DNA of 32,840 nt from Oleiphilaceae bacterium (GCA_018334495.1 JAGXLV010000027.1:1-32840); one strand, 5' to 3'; positions 18,299 through 28,000 are shown, counted from the stretch's first letter. The notes: generated by a model from the sequence alone, not told the origin. Program-made: numbers and translations.

Positions 18299-19507
18299 TT
18301 AGCAGCGCTCAATAATGGTGGCTATGCCCATGCCGCCACCGACGCACAGCGTGGCCAGGCCGTAGCGAAGCTGTCGGCGCTCCAGTTCGTCAAGCAAGGT
18401 GCCCAGTATCATGGCGCCAGTGGCGCCCAGTGGGTGCCCCATGGCAATAGCGCCCCCATTCACATTGATTTTATCGTCAGGCACCGAGAGCTCCCGTTGG
18501 AACCGCATAACCACCGCAGCGAAGGCTTCGTTCACTTCGAACAGATCAATCTGGTCGGCTGTTAACCCGGCTTTTGCGAGTGCCTTGCGACTGGCCGGCG
18601 CGGGGCCGGTCAACATGATGGTTGGGTCCGTGCCAGTAATGGCAGTGGCGACGACGCGGGCCCTGGGCGTAAGGCCCATAACTTTGCCTTTGGCTTCGCT
18701 GCCGATCAGCAGGGCCGTGGCGCCGTCGACGATGCCGGAGGAATTGCCGGCATGATGAACGTGGTTAATGCGCTCAACCTGATGGTATTTTTCCCGGGCC
18801 ACCGCATCAAAGCCCATGTCGCCCAGAGACTGGAACGCCGGCCTGAGCTGGGCCAGGGATTTCAGGGTGGTACCGCTGCGAATGTGCTCGTCGCGGGCGA
18901 GTATCATCACGCCGTTCTGGTCGGTAACCGGAATGATGGACCCTTCAAAACGATTGTCGGCCCAGGCCTGAACGGCCTTCTCCTGACTCCGGACAGCAAA
19001 AGCGTCCACGTCCTGACGGCTGAAGCCTTCCAGAGTCGCAATCAGGTCGGCGCCAATGCCCTGCGGCATGTAACCGGTGTGCAGGTTGGTGGCCGGATCG
19101 GTGGCCCAGGCCCCGCCATCCGACCCCATGGGTACCCGCGACATGGACTCCACTCCGCCGGCAACAGCCATGTCTTCCCAGCCAGACCGGATTTTCATGG
19201 CAGCCAGGTTGACCGCTTCCAGACCGGAAGCGCAAAACCGATTAAGACTGACCCCCGCTACGGCCTGATCCCAATCCGCTGCCAGGGCGGCGGTCTTGGC
19301 TATGTCTGCGCCCTGGTCGCCGGTCTGGGTAACGCAGCCCATGACGATATCGTCGATTTCGGCGGTATTTAGTGAATTTCTCTCTTGCAGGGCTTTCAGA
19401 ACAAGCGCGAGCAAGGAGACGGGCTTAACGCTGTAAAGCGCCCCGTCTTTTTTTCCACGTCCGCGCGGGGTGCGAACAGCGTCGAAAATATAAGCCTCAG
19501 TGGTCAT
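18299..19507 (-). CDS. Acetyl-CoA C-acyltransferase (thiolase), beta subunit of a FadAB-type complex
   Basis: Thiolase cleaves 3-ketoacyl-CoA with CoA, the last step of beta-oxidation. The 402-residue protein starts [18 protein letters not shown]. It carries the nucleophile C92 in [34 protein letters not shown]358 in [14 protein letters not shown] and C388 in LCVGGGMG. This set is complete for an active degradative thiolase. It lies immediately upstream of the enoyl-CoA hydratase/dehydrogenase gene, and the pairing points to a trifunctional complex rather than a polyhydroxyalkanoate-synthesis thiolase. A small dyad (19527-19540) sits just before the start and could be an operator. Confidence 0.94.
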   Translation of the reverse strand: MTTEAYIFDAVRTPRGRGKKDGALYSVKPVSLLALVLKALQERNSLNTAEIDDIVMGCVTQTGDQGADIAKTAALAADWDQAVAGVSLNRFCASGLEAVNLAAMKIRSGWEDMAVAGGVESMSRVPMGSDGGAWATDPATNLHTGYMPQGIGADLIATLEGFSRQDVDAFAVRSQEKAVQAWADNRFEGSIIPVTDQNGVMILARDEHIRSGTTLKSLAQLRPAFQSLGDMGFDAVAREKYHQVERINHVHHAGNSSGIVDGATALLIGSEAKGKVMGLTPRARVVATAITGTDPTIMLTGPAPASRKALAKAGLTADQIDLFEVNEAFAAVVMRFQRELSVPDDKINVNGGAIAMGHPLGATGAMILGTLLDELERRQLRYGLATLCVGGGMGIATIIERC

Positions 19508-19526
19508 GTTTCATCCTTCAAGATTG

Positions 19527-19540
19527 GGTCAATAATGACC
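19527..19540. promoter_or_regulatory. Short dyad before the thiolase gene, possible operator
   Basis: GGTCA and TGACC flank the four bases ATAA, 20-33 bases upstream of the thiolase ATG. It is a clean but short palindrome in a position where a repressor could block transcription or initiation of the fatty-acid oxidation operon. I cannot match it to a known FadR or PsrA operator. Confidence 0.35.
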
Positions 19541-19611
19541 GGCTGCCATGACAAGCAACGATTGGCCTTCTATGTTGTAGGTGTCAACAGGAAACATCAC
19601 GAGGCAACACG

Positions 19612-19875
19612 ATGTCGTTATTGGATACCATTAACAATTTTTACGAGCACCTCGTTGCTGACGCGGTTGAAAAGTCCCGTCAGCCCGAAGACAGCGAGGA
19701 TCTTCTGTCAGATATTATGTGCGTTGCGCTCAATCGGCTGCCCTCACGGTATTACCGTCACAAGATTGACATGATGTTTTATCTGCCGGACCAGGAATTG
19801 CAGGAGATGGATCAGAAAGTGGCAAAAGCGGTCGCAGAAGCCCGAGTTTTCGTGGTTTCGCACCAGCGGGAGTAA
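19612..19875 (+). CDS. ComFB-family small protein
   Basis: The 87-residue protein begins MSLLDTINNFYEHLVADAV and contains the block CVALNRLPSRYYRH (residues 42-55). This resembles the ALN-x-LP-x-x-Y centre of ComFB (late competence) proteins. The rest is helical and acidic. ComFB was named in the Bacillus comF operon, and cyanobacterial relatives have been reported to bind cyclic-di-GMP; in proteobacteria the role is not established. GAGG lies about eight bases before the ATG. It is monocistronic: divergent from the thiolase gene and ended by a strong terminator whose stem begins inside the last codons. Confidence 0.75.
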   Translation: MSLLDTINNFYEHLVADAVEKSRQPEDSEDLLSDIMCVALNRLPSRYYRHKIDMMFYLPDQELQEMDQKVAKAVAEARVFVVSHQRE

Positions 19876-19896
19876 AACCCGCTGGTGGCGGTTTTT
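19861..19896 (+). terminator. Rho-independent terminator overlapping the ComFB-family stop codon
   Basis: CACCAGCGGG (19861-19870) pairs perfectly with CCCGCTGGTG (19878-19887) around the loop AGTAAAA. The sequence GCGG and then five T (19892-19896) follow. The stop TAA (19873-19875) lies in the loop. On the opposite strand no T-run follows, so it acts for the rightward gene only. Confidence 0.8.
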
Positions 19897-19913
19897 CAAT
19901 ACTCCTCACGCCT

Positions 19914-22367
19914 TTAAAGGGTCGCATCCACAATTGCATCGTTCATGCGTGCAACCAGGCTTTCGGTCATTTCGGCCGGAGCTGTGGCGAGACACCAGGC
20001 CGCCACCAGGGTTTCCATCTGTTGAATCAGGTTGCCCGAGCTGCCGGTGCCGCTCATGCCTTCCGCCAGGCGCTGAACCTGAATTTCCATTCGTCTGGGC
20101 TGCTCCGCCTCCGGCGACTGGCGCGTGGTCAGGATTTCCGCCCGAATCACGAGGTCCCGGGCGGAAATGGCCGCATAATTGCGGGCAAGTTCCTGCCAGG
20201 CCTGAGGACAGGCCTCTGATTGCAGTTGATCGTTGAGGCGCTGTCGGACGCGCTCTTGCCAAATCTCGGACTGTTTCCGCATGGCAAGCTCCTGGTGTAA
20301 CTGGGTCAAGCGGGCCATTTCCGTCCGCAGCCGTTCCGATAGTGCGGCTGAGCTGGGCTCGGCCTTTGCTTTTCCGAGCTCTGCCAGAGCTGCTGTGATT
20401 TCCGATTCTGTATCCCGAGCGTCAATGGTGCCGGTTCGCGTTAGAAGGGTTTCGATTTTTTCATTGGTTTCGCGGAGCTGTGAGTGCTGTTCCTCTTTCG
20501 CCGCATCCCGGCGTGCGAAGACGCTGTCGCAAGCGGCACGAAAGGCTTGCCAGAGTTTGCGGTCGTGCCGGTGACGAGTTATTCCAACAGACTGCCATTC
20601 CGATTGCAGGGCTTTGGCCTGGCCCATGGCCTCGCCGAGTGGCTCGTGTTCCACCAATCCCTGGGCACGTTCGACGATGGACTGCTTGATGGCTTCGTTT
20701 TTGTCTCGCTCGGCATTAAGCGGGGCCTCAATTTGCCTGAGTAGATCGTCAAACCGCTTCTGAACGAGGCGATTGTCACGAAATTCCACTGGCCAGGCGG
20801 CTTTCCATTCTTCTCTCGCCACCCGGTGAATGTGCTCGATAGCCTTCCAGTCGGCGACGGACCAGTCCGTGTCTCGAAGCAGGTGCTCCAGTTCGTCGCA
20901 GAGGGTGTTGCGCTTGTCCAGATTGACCTGCTTCAGGCCGGATTTGGCCGAAAAATAATCCTTGCATGGCTCATAGGCGCGGTCGGATGCCTGTTTGAAT
21001 CTTTGCCAAAGATCGCGGTCGGACGAGCCACCCAAGCTGCGCCATTCATTTTGCAGTTCCTTGATCTTGGTTGCTTTTATCTCTGGATCAAGGGGCTGTT
21101 CAGCCAGATATTCCATTTGCTCGCAGAGGGCTATTTGTTTCGGTAAGGTGGCAAAGCCCTGCCAGTCCTGAAGTTCCCTCAGTTGGCCATTAAACAGTTG
21201 CATGCGAGCTTGAAATGGCCTGCCGTTGCGACTCTCCAGGGCACGATGTTGTTGCTGGGCCTGTTTTGACAGTTGCCGCGACTCTTTTAGCTGACGAGCC
21301 TCAAGTGCCTGTTCCAGTTGGTTAAGCGTCTTTTTCAGTTTGACAACCTGCTCTTCCTGCCGGGTATTTGTAGGAGCCGGCGCCGCAGCCTGAACCGCTG
21401 CCCCCAGGGCATCGTTTAACTGAACCAGAGGCAGTGGCGCAGTGAAGTCATCAGGCCAGTCAATGTACTGCACAAGTTCTCTGACCCTGTCGCGCCAAGT
21501 GTTGTCTGCAGGTGTGCTCTCATTGGCCTCGGCAAGGATCTGATCCACCTCCGGGGCATGATTACTAAAGCGTTGGACCGCTGCAAGGTAGGCCCTTATG
21601 GCCTGCATCAGGGTTTCATAGGTTTGTTGTTCGGCTTTTTCGACCTGGGTGCTCCGGGTGGCCTCCAGCCACCGGTTCTCCTGGGTTTTTTGCAGGGCGT
21701 CCAGCGCAGACAAGGATGCCAGCTGCTCTGCCGGCTGAGCCTTAAGTTCTGCCAGTGTGGATTCCATCAGCAGAAGAGTGTGGTGGCGCTCATCGGCTTT
21801 CAGCTGATGGATCCTTTCCTGTGCCTGCTCATATCTCATGCCGTCAATTCGCTCCCGGCAATGATCGGCGGCATGGCGAAAGGCTGTCGACTCAGTGCTG
21901 GAAGCGAAGGCTTCAACGTCTTTCCAGTGCTTGAGCAGGTTGTCGAAGCGCGCCTCATACATCTGGGTATTGTCTGATTTCGCGTGTTCTTCGATTTGAC
22001 GGAGAACTGTCTGTGCCAGTGCCTTCTTCCGGTCCTGCTCGGCTTCTTGACCTCGAATGGTTTGCAGCTTCTGCCTGACAATTTGGTAAACACCCTTGTC
22101 GCGGCCTCGTGCGGCCTTCTGGAGCCGCTGGAGGGCATCACGGTCGGTGAGCAGTTCAGCCGCACCCAACCGGATATCAGAGGCTTTGCCTTCCAGCGCC
22201 AGGTTCTCCAGTTGTTGGCTGGTCGGTCCAGTCGCCAGAATCTGTTGCTGTTCCTGGACCAGGTCCCGCACCGGGGCAACGTTTTCCGTCGATGGCTTCG
22301 GTTCCGCGGCTTTTGCGGGCTTGCTAGCCTTGCGGCCCTTGAAAAATTTCTGAATGAATGCGGCCAT
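19914..22367 (-). CDS. DUF349 repeat-containing coiled-coil protein
   Basis: This is an 817-residue, highly charged, helix-rich protein with no signal peptide. The N-terminus (MAAFIQKFFKGRKASKPAK) is short and basic. A segment near residues 55-110 (NLALEGKASDIRLGAAELL) looks HEAT-like. Further on there are repeated units in which Trp and Arg are regularly spaced and followed by F-x-x-A-x-D/C, such as LQNEWRSLGGSSDRDLWQRF and LQSEWQSVGITRHRHDRKLW. These are the DUF349 repeats. Long Gln/Lys/Glu stretches between about 330 and 400 predict coiled coil. Biochemical function is not known to me. It is divergent from recX across a 206-base gap. Confidence 0.88.
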   Translation of the reverse strand: MAAFIQKFFKGRKASKPAKAAEPKPSTENVAPVRDLVQEQQQILATGPTSQQLENLALEGKASDIRLGAAELLTDRDALQRLQKAARGRDKGVYQIVRQKLQTIRGQEAEQDRKKALAQTVLRQIEEHAKSDNTQMYEARFDNLLKHWKDVEAFASSTESTAFRHAADHCRERIDGMRYEQAQERIHQLKADERHHTLLLMESTLAELKAQPAEQLASLSALDALQKTQENRWLEATRSTQVEKAEQQTYETLMQAIRAYLAAVQRFSNHAPEVDQILAEANESTPADNTWRDRVRELVQYIDWPDDFTAPLPLVQLNDALGAAVQAAAPAPTNTRQEEQVVKLKKTLNQLEQALEARQLKESRQLSKQAQQQHRALESRNGRPFQARMQLFNGQLRELQDWQGFATLPKQIALCEQMEYLAEQPLDPEIKATKIKELQNEWRSLGGSSDRDLWQRFKQASDRAYEPCKDYFSAKSGLKQVNLDKRNTLCDELEHLLRDTDWSVADWKAIEHIHRVAREEWKAAWPVEFRDNRLVQKRFDDLLRQIEAPLNAERDKNEAIKQSIVERAQGLVEHEPLGEAMGQAKALQSEWQSVGITRHRHDRKLWQAFRAACDSVFARRDAAKEEQHSQLRETNEKIETLLTRTGTIDARDTESEITAALAELGKAKAEPSSAALSERLRTEMARLTQLHQELAMRKQSEIWQERVRQRLNDQLQSEACPQAWQELARNYAAISARDLVIRAEILTTRQSPEAEQPRRMEIQVQRLAEGMSGTGSSGNLIQQMETLVAAWCLATAPAEMTESLVARMNDAIVDATL

Positions 22368-22573
22368 TGGGTTTACCCTTGGTTACTTGGTCAGGTCACA
22401 GCGACCGGCTTGCGCCAAGGCAAAGCCGGCCACGAGAGTCAACGGCTCCCTTTTTTGGCGGGATGCCGGGCAGATGGTTAAACTGGCTTGAGCAGTTCCT
22501 TGATTCAACCGATGTTGGACCGTTGCGCCAGCGACGTTAGTCTAGCGTTTTGTCGGCAAGCGCGGGAAGAGGC

Positions 22574-23092
22574 ATGAGGCCAAAACACACTTTTACAGAC
22601 GATCCTGATCATCAGGCCCGTGCGGCAGCGCTGAGGCTGCTGGCGCGCCGTGAACATAGCCGGTTTGAGCTGGCCCGGAAACTGCGGCAGCGACAGCTGC
22701 CCAACGACATTATCGATACTGTGTTGGACGATTACGAAAACGAAGGCTGGCTGAGTGACGAGCGTTTTGCCGAGGTTTACGGCCGGCAGCGCCGGGAGGC
22801 GGGCTATGGACCCGTTCGGATCCGCAATGAATTGCAGCGCCGCGGCGTGGTATTTTGGCCTGCCGAGTTGGCCGAAATGACCGACAATGACTGGACGTTT
22901 CTGGCCATCACTGCGCGAGTAAAGAAATTCGGCCTCACCGCCCTCCGGGACAACTGGCCGGAAAAGGCCAGGCAAGCGCGCTTTCTGGCTCAACGCGGCT
23001 TCAGTGGCGAGCAGGCGGAGCGGGCCCTTGAGGTCAGCAGACCCGATGAACTGCCGGAATCCCTGAGGGATCGCCTGGGTCAGGGGCCTTGA
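22574..23092 (+). CDS. recX: Regulatory protein RecX
   Basis: RecX binds RecA filaments and limits their growth and activity. I start it at the ATG at 22574, preceded by AAGAGG; a TTG at 22550 would add eight residues. The 172-residue protein has tandem three-helix repeats. The first holds ALRLLARREHSRFELARKLRQ (broken across residues about 17-38), then NEGWLSDERFAEVYGRQRR and GYGPVRIRNELQRRGV, all typical of RecX. It is not adjacent to recA in this window, and I see no LexA-type CTGT-N8-ACAG box upstream. The mltF stop lies four bases beyond its own stop, facing it. Confidence 0.9.
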   Translation: MRPKHTFTDDPDHQARAAALRLLARREHSRFELARKLRQRQLPNDIIDTVLDDYENEGWLSDERFAEVYGRQRREAGYGPVRIRNELQRRGVVFWPAELAEMTDNDWTFLAITARVKKFGLTALRDNWPEKARQARFLAQRGFSGEQAERALEVSRPDELPESLRDRLGQGP

Positions 23093-23096
23093 ACTG

Positions 23097-24584
23097 TCAG
23101 AGGGTGGGGGGCGTCATGTCGAGAGCTCGCGGCAGGTTTGGGTCGTCGTTCCCTGCCGTTTCGGGAATGCCGTCATTTTCCGCTGCGCCGGGTTCGGTAA
23201 TTTGTTGCCCTGGTTTGTCGGTATTCTGCATCCAAGTCAGCATGTCGTAGTAACGCCTGATGTTTTGCACATACACCACCGGTTCATGGCCTCGTGCATA
23301 GCCGAATCTGGTTTTGGTGTACCATTTTTTTTGCGCGAGACGCGGTAAAAACTCTTTTACATCCATCCATCGGTCGGGGTTTTTACCACCGGCTTGAGTT
23401 AAAATGCGGGCATCTTCCAGGTGTCCGAACCCAACATTATAGGAAGCCAGCGCGAACCAGGTGCGGTCCGGTTCAGGAATGCGCCCTGGAATTTTGCCGT
23501 GCACACGAGTGATATATCGTGCGCCTCCCTGAATGCTTTGCTCTGGATTCAGGCGATTGCTGATGCCAACCTGCTTTGCCGTGTTTTGCGTGAGCATCAT
23601 CAGACCCCGCACGCCGGTGGGCGAGGTGGCGTCTGGACGCAAGTGGGATTCCTGATAGGCCACAGCCGCCAGTAATTTCCAGTCGAGCCCTTCCTGGGCA
23701 CCATATTCCCTGAATAAGGGTTCATAGGTGGGCAGGCGTTCGTTTACCTGTTTGACGAATGTCTGGGCTCCGACGTAGTTAAGCCGGTCGAGGTGGCCGT
23801 AGAACCGTTCGCGGATCTGGCGCAGCGTTCCGTTGTCTTGCACCCGCTGCAGAAAAGCTTCCGCGGCCTCGACCAGGCTTTGATCCTGTTGCTGTGGAAA
23901 CAGCCATACCAGTTCCTCAGGCTCATTAAGGCTGAACCCTCGTTTCACGTTAGGGAAAAACACCTGATTCAACGCCAGTTCGTTAGCATCGACGACGGCC
24001 AGTGGAAATTCGCCGGATTCCACGCGTTCCAGCAATCCGGCTGTATCGAGATCGTCATGGGCGTGCCAGTCAATGTTGGTCAGAGTTCGTGAGAGCTCTT
24101 CGAGATGATCCGGGTGGTTGCTGTTAGCCAGTGTGTGAAGGACCCGGCCTTCCAGATCCAATGATTGTTTAACGCTGGTGGAGTCGCGATTATAGATCAC
24201 GACAGACTCGGTGGTCAGGCGATTGGGCAGGGTATGGAAGTTGTCTTTGCGTCGGTCCCCCGCGGTCAGGCCCGCCAGGCCGATATGAGCGTAGTTACGT
24301 TCCAGCACTGACAGAATTTCGGTATTGCCTTCGGCTACCCGCACCCTGAGCTCGACTTCAAGATCGTCAGCGAATCGTTTTGCTAGCTCATACTCAAAGC
24401 CAGTAGGGCCGCCGCGATCCTGGTAATAGACCGAGGGCGCGTTCCGGGTAATTACATGGAGTACGCCCTCTGACCGGATTTTGTCCAGAGTACTGGGCGG
24501 AGAGCAGGCGGTCGTCATGCCGATCAAACCAATCACGGCCAATGACCGAATGCCAGCAACGCCTTTGATCCAGAGTGATTTCAC
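23097..24584 (-). CDS. mltF: Membrane-bound lytic murein transglycosylase F (MltF)
   Basis: MltF cleaves peptidoglycan glycan strands to 1,6-anhydro products at the outer membrane. I prefer the GTG complementary to 24582-24584 (495 residues), with AAGGA four bases before it; a TTG one codon upstream has only one base of spacing. A hydrophobic signal (about 8-26) ends in TTAC with C27, a non-ideal lipobox. Residues about 35-265 form an amino-acid-binding-protein-like (SBP_bac_3) regulatory domain. From about 285 the SLT domain carries the catalytic glutamate E312 in VAYQESHLRPDATS, GVRGLMMLTQNTA, and YNVGFGHLEDA. The mltF/purL divergent pair is also found in Pseudomonas. Confidence 0.95.
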   Translation of the reverse strand: MKSLWIKGVAGIRSLAVIGLIGMTTACSPPSTLDKIRSEGVLHVITRNAPSVYYQDRGGPTGFEYELAKRFADDLEVELRVRVAEGNTEILSVLERNYAHIGLAGLTAGDRRKDNFHTLPNRLTTESVVIYNRDSTSVKQSLDLEGRVLHTLANSNHPDHLEELSRTLTNIDWHAHDDLDTAGLLERVESGEFPLAVVDANELALNQVFFPNVKRGFSLNEPEELVWLFPQQQDQSLVEAAEAFLQRVQDNGTLRQIRERFYGHLDRLNYVGAQTFVKQVNERLPTYEPLFREYGAQEGLDWKLLAAVAYQESHLRPDATSPTGVRGLMMLTQNTAKQVGISNRLNPEQSIQGGARYITRVHGKIPGRIPEPDRTWFALASYNVGFGHLEDARILTQAGGKNPDRWMDVKEFLPRLAQKKWYTKTRFGYARGHEPVVYVQNIRRYYDMLTWMQNTDKPGQQITEPGAAENDGIPETAGNDDPNLPRALDMTPPTL

Positions 24585-24745
24585 CAAATCCTTAGTCTCC
24601 CTTGGGTCTCGGGGTTGGCTTTAACGCCGCTAGTGGCCCGTCTGGCGCCCATGAGAGGGCGGTCATTGCGTCCATGCCCCTGTTTGATGATCACGCGGGA
24701 AGGGTTGCCGGTCAAATGAATGGGGTTGTGAGTCAGCAAAATCTT

Positions 24746-24777
24746 GCAAACTGATTACAGAGTGTACAGCAGTTTGC
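24746..24777. promoter_or_regulatory. Eight-base dyad GCAAACTG...CAGTTTGC upstream of purL
   Basis: GCAAACTG (24746-24753) and CAGTTTGC (24770-24777) are perfect reverse complements separated by 16 bases, placed centrally between mltF and purL. The GCAAAC half recalls the core of enterobacterial PurR boxes, but spacing does not fit that operator. It may be a two-site operator; this is inference only. Confidence 0.35.
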
Positions 24778-24942
24778 CTGGCGGCCCTACCTCTGGCTAC
24801 CGCCTTCCCGGATCTCCGGATTGTAAAAATCGGCTCTTGAACTTGTCTGTATCCTCAGCCTGCTTTGCAGTATTATGTCGGCCTTTCAGACAGCGAGCAT
24901 CGGGCAATTGCCGTCTTAACGGGCGATTCGCATACCGAATAG

Positions 24943-24984
24943 CAGTGTCCTGTCGGGTTCAGGGATTAACCTGACAGGACACTG
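24943..24984 (+). promoter_or_regulatory. Long stem-loop in the purL leader
   Basis: The left arm 24943-24959 (CAGTGTCCTGTCGGGTT) pairs with the right arm 24968-24984 over 17 positions around an 8-base loop (CAGGGATT). Sixteen pairs are Watson-Crick and one is G-T. In rightward RNA the exception is a G-U wobble, while in leftward RNA it would be an A-C mismatch, so the fold suits a purL leader RNA. It ends 42 bases before the purL ATG. No T-run follows, so it is not a standard terminator. Confidence 0.75.
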
Positions 24985-25026
24985 GGCTCACTCAATCCCA
25001 GATACCCGCGATACAGGTTTTGTACC

Positions 25027-28000
25027 ATGCTGGAACTTCGGGGCGCTCCCGCGCTTTCGCCATTTCGCACCGAGAAATTACTGGAACGGGTTCAGGCCGC
25101 AGTACAAGGTGTGGGCCACGTTTACGCCGAATACATGCACTTTGTTGATCTTGATGCCCCTCTGAGTGAGCCCGAGGAAGCCATTCTGGCCCGGCTGCTC
25201 AGCTATGGCCCTTCTGTGCCGGCCGAGCAGCCTGAAGGCGTTCTTTTTCTTGTGGTTCCGCGCCCGGGCACACTTTCACCCTGGTCCACCAAAGCCACCG
25301 ACATTGCACTCAATTGTGGTTTGCGAAAAATAAACCGAATCGAGCGCGGCATTGCCTATTATGTGCAATCCCACAAGAAGCTAAGCCTGGAACAGCGGGA
25401 GCGGGTCGCGGCTATGCTTTCCGACCGCATGACAGAGACGGTTTTCCATGAGATGGGTGGCGCTGAGCTTCTGTTCAGCCGGAATGAACCCCGGCCTCTG
25501 AATCGAATAGCGGTTCTTGAGGGCGGCGAAGCCGCTCTTAAAGAAGCCAACAAGCGCCTCGGGCTGGCTCTGGCGGACGATGAGATCGAGTATCTCGCGC
25601 AGGCATTTACCCGGCTGAAACGGGATCCAACGGACGTAGAACTGATGATGTTCGCGCAGGCGAACTCGGAGCATTGTCGTCACAAAATATTCAACGCTTC
25701 CTGGGATATTGACGGCGAGAGCCAACCAAAGTCGCTTTTTGCGATGATCAAGAACACTTTCGAAATGAGCGGCGAGGGCGTTCTGTCCGCCTACAAGGAT
25801 AATGCTTCGGTCATTGCCGGCAATCGTGCCGGGCGCTTTTTTCCCGATTCTGACACCGGTGTTTACGGCTATCATCACGAAGACATCCACATTCTGATGA
25901 AGGTGGAGACCCACAACCACCCCACCGCCATTTCGCCTTTTGCTGGCGCAGCCACCGGCTCGGGCGGTGAGATTCGCGATGAAGGAGCCACCGGCCGCGG
26001 CTCCAAACCCAAGGCGGGACTTAATGGGTTCAGTGTTTCCGATCTCAATCTGCCGGGTGACCGGCAGCCTTGGGAAAAGGATTACGGCAAACCTGACCGT
26101 ATCGCCTCGCCCCTGGATATCATGATCGATGGTCCGGTTGGCGCGGCCGCCTTCAACAATGAGTTCGGGCGCCCCAACCTTGCCGGCTATTTCCGTACCT
26201 TCGAGCAAAAGGTACCGGGTGCCGCCGGTGACGAAGTGCGCGGTTATCACAAGCCCATCATGATTGCCGGCGGCCTGGGCAATATTCGTCCTGGCCATGT
26301 GGACAAAGGCAGTATCCCGGAAGGCGCGAAGCTGATTGTCCTGGGCGGCCCCGCCATGCTGATCGGCTTGGGTGGGGGCGCGGCTTCATCGATGGACAGT
26401 GGTGCGAGCCAGGAGAATCTGGACTTCGCCTCGGTACAGCGGGATAACCCGGAAATGGAGCGCCGCTGCCAGGAAGTGATCGACCGATGTTGGCAGATGG
26501 GCGAGGAAACGCCCATCTGTTTTATCCATGACGTCGGCGCAGGCGGCCTTTCCAATGCCATGCCCGAGCTGGTCAAAGATGGTGGCCGTGGCGGCAAATT
26601 CGAATTGCGCGATATCCCCAACGACGAACCGGGCATGTCACCAGTGGAAATCTGGTGCAACGAGTCCCAGGAGCGTTATGTTCTTGCGGTCACACCAGGC
26701 CACCTTGAGCGGTTTGATGAGATATGTCGGCGCGAGCGCTGTCCTTATGCGGTGGTCGGCGAAGCCACTGAGGCGCATGATCTGGTTTTATCGGATGCCT
26801 ATTTTGATGATCGTCCCGTGGATTTGTCGATGGATGTATTGTTCGGCAAACCGCCAAGAATGCACCGCAGTGTTCAGCGCACCTCATTCGTCAAGCCGAT
26901 TTTCGAGTCGTCGCGGGTCAATCTTGACGAAGCCGTTAAGCGGGTTCTGAGATTGCCTTCAGTCGGCAGTAAAAGCTTTCTGATCACCATCGGCGACCGC
27001 ACCATTACCGGTCTGGTTGCCAGAGACCAAATGGTCGGCCCCTGGCAAGTTCCCGTCAGTGACGTGGCGGTTACCGCCTCATCTTTTGATCGTTATTGCG
27101 GCGAAGCCATGGCGGTGGGCGAGCGTACGCCTGTGGCAACCATTGATGCGCCTGCGTCAGGCCGTATGGCCGTGGGCGAAGCCATTACCAATCTGGCGGC
27201 GGCGTCTATCAACAAGTTATCCGATATTCGCCTGTCGGCGAACTGGATGGCGGCGGCCGGTCATCCCGGAGAAGACGAGAACCTCTATGAGACGGTGAAG
27301 GCCGTGGGCATGGAACTGTGTCCGGCATTAGGGATCTGCATCCCTGTGGGCAAAGACTCCATGTCGATGAAAACAGTCTGGGAGGATGACAGTGGCGCGA
27401 AGAAGAGTGTCACCTCGCCGCTTTCACTGGTGATTAGCGGCTTTGCTCCGGTAGCGGATGTGCGCCGGACCCTGACCCCCCGACTGCGTGACGATTGCGG
27501 TGATACCGATCTGATTTTGGTTGATCTTGCCGCTGGCCAGAATCGTCTTGGCGGCTCCGCCCTGGCCCAGGTTTTTAGCCAGGTAGGGGCGGTTGCCCCG
27601 GACCTCGACGATCCGGAAGATATCATTGCGTTTTTCGCCGTAATTCAGGGCCTCAATGCCGATGATAAGTTGTTGGCTTATCATGACCGCTCAGATGGTG
27701 GCCTGTTCGTTACCTTGGCTGAAATGGGCTTTGCTAGCCATACAGGTGTAGACATCAAGCTGGATGGCCTTGCTGAAGAACCTGCTCAGTTTGCCGGTGA
27801 GCTGTTCAATGAGGAGCTTGGGGCGGTCATTCAGGTGCGGCGTGAGGACACACCCTTTGTGCTTCAGCAATTCTCCGCAGCCGGTCTTGGCGAGCATACG
27901 GCCGTTATTGGCACTCTCAATGACGAAGATCGAATGCGCTTTGTGTTTGAAGGCAGCTATCTGTTGGATTACCCGAGAGCGGATTTGCAGCGTCTCTGGG

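Larger units (their letters stand above)
24588..25026. other. Intergenic region between mltF and purL
   Basis: This divergent gap of about 440 bases has no convincing gene. It contains an 8-bp dyad (24746-24777), a TATTAT (24871-24876) that could be a -10 element for purL but has no good -35 partner, and a 17-bp stem-loop (24943-24984) close to the purL start. Ribosome-binding sequence before the purL ATG is weak (AGG about ten bases away). Confidence 0.7.

Noticed and set aside
22405..22429. CCGGCTTGC stem with one bulge upstream of the DUF349 gene
   Set aside because: No T-run and no clear link to a start or a promoter; kept only as a note.
24751..24769. LexA-like CTG...CAG near the purL dyad
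   Set aside because: The spacing between CTG and CAG is 13, not the required 10.
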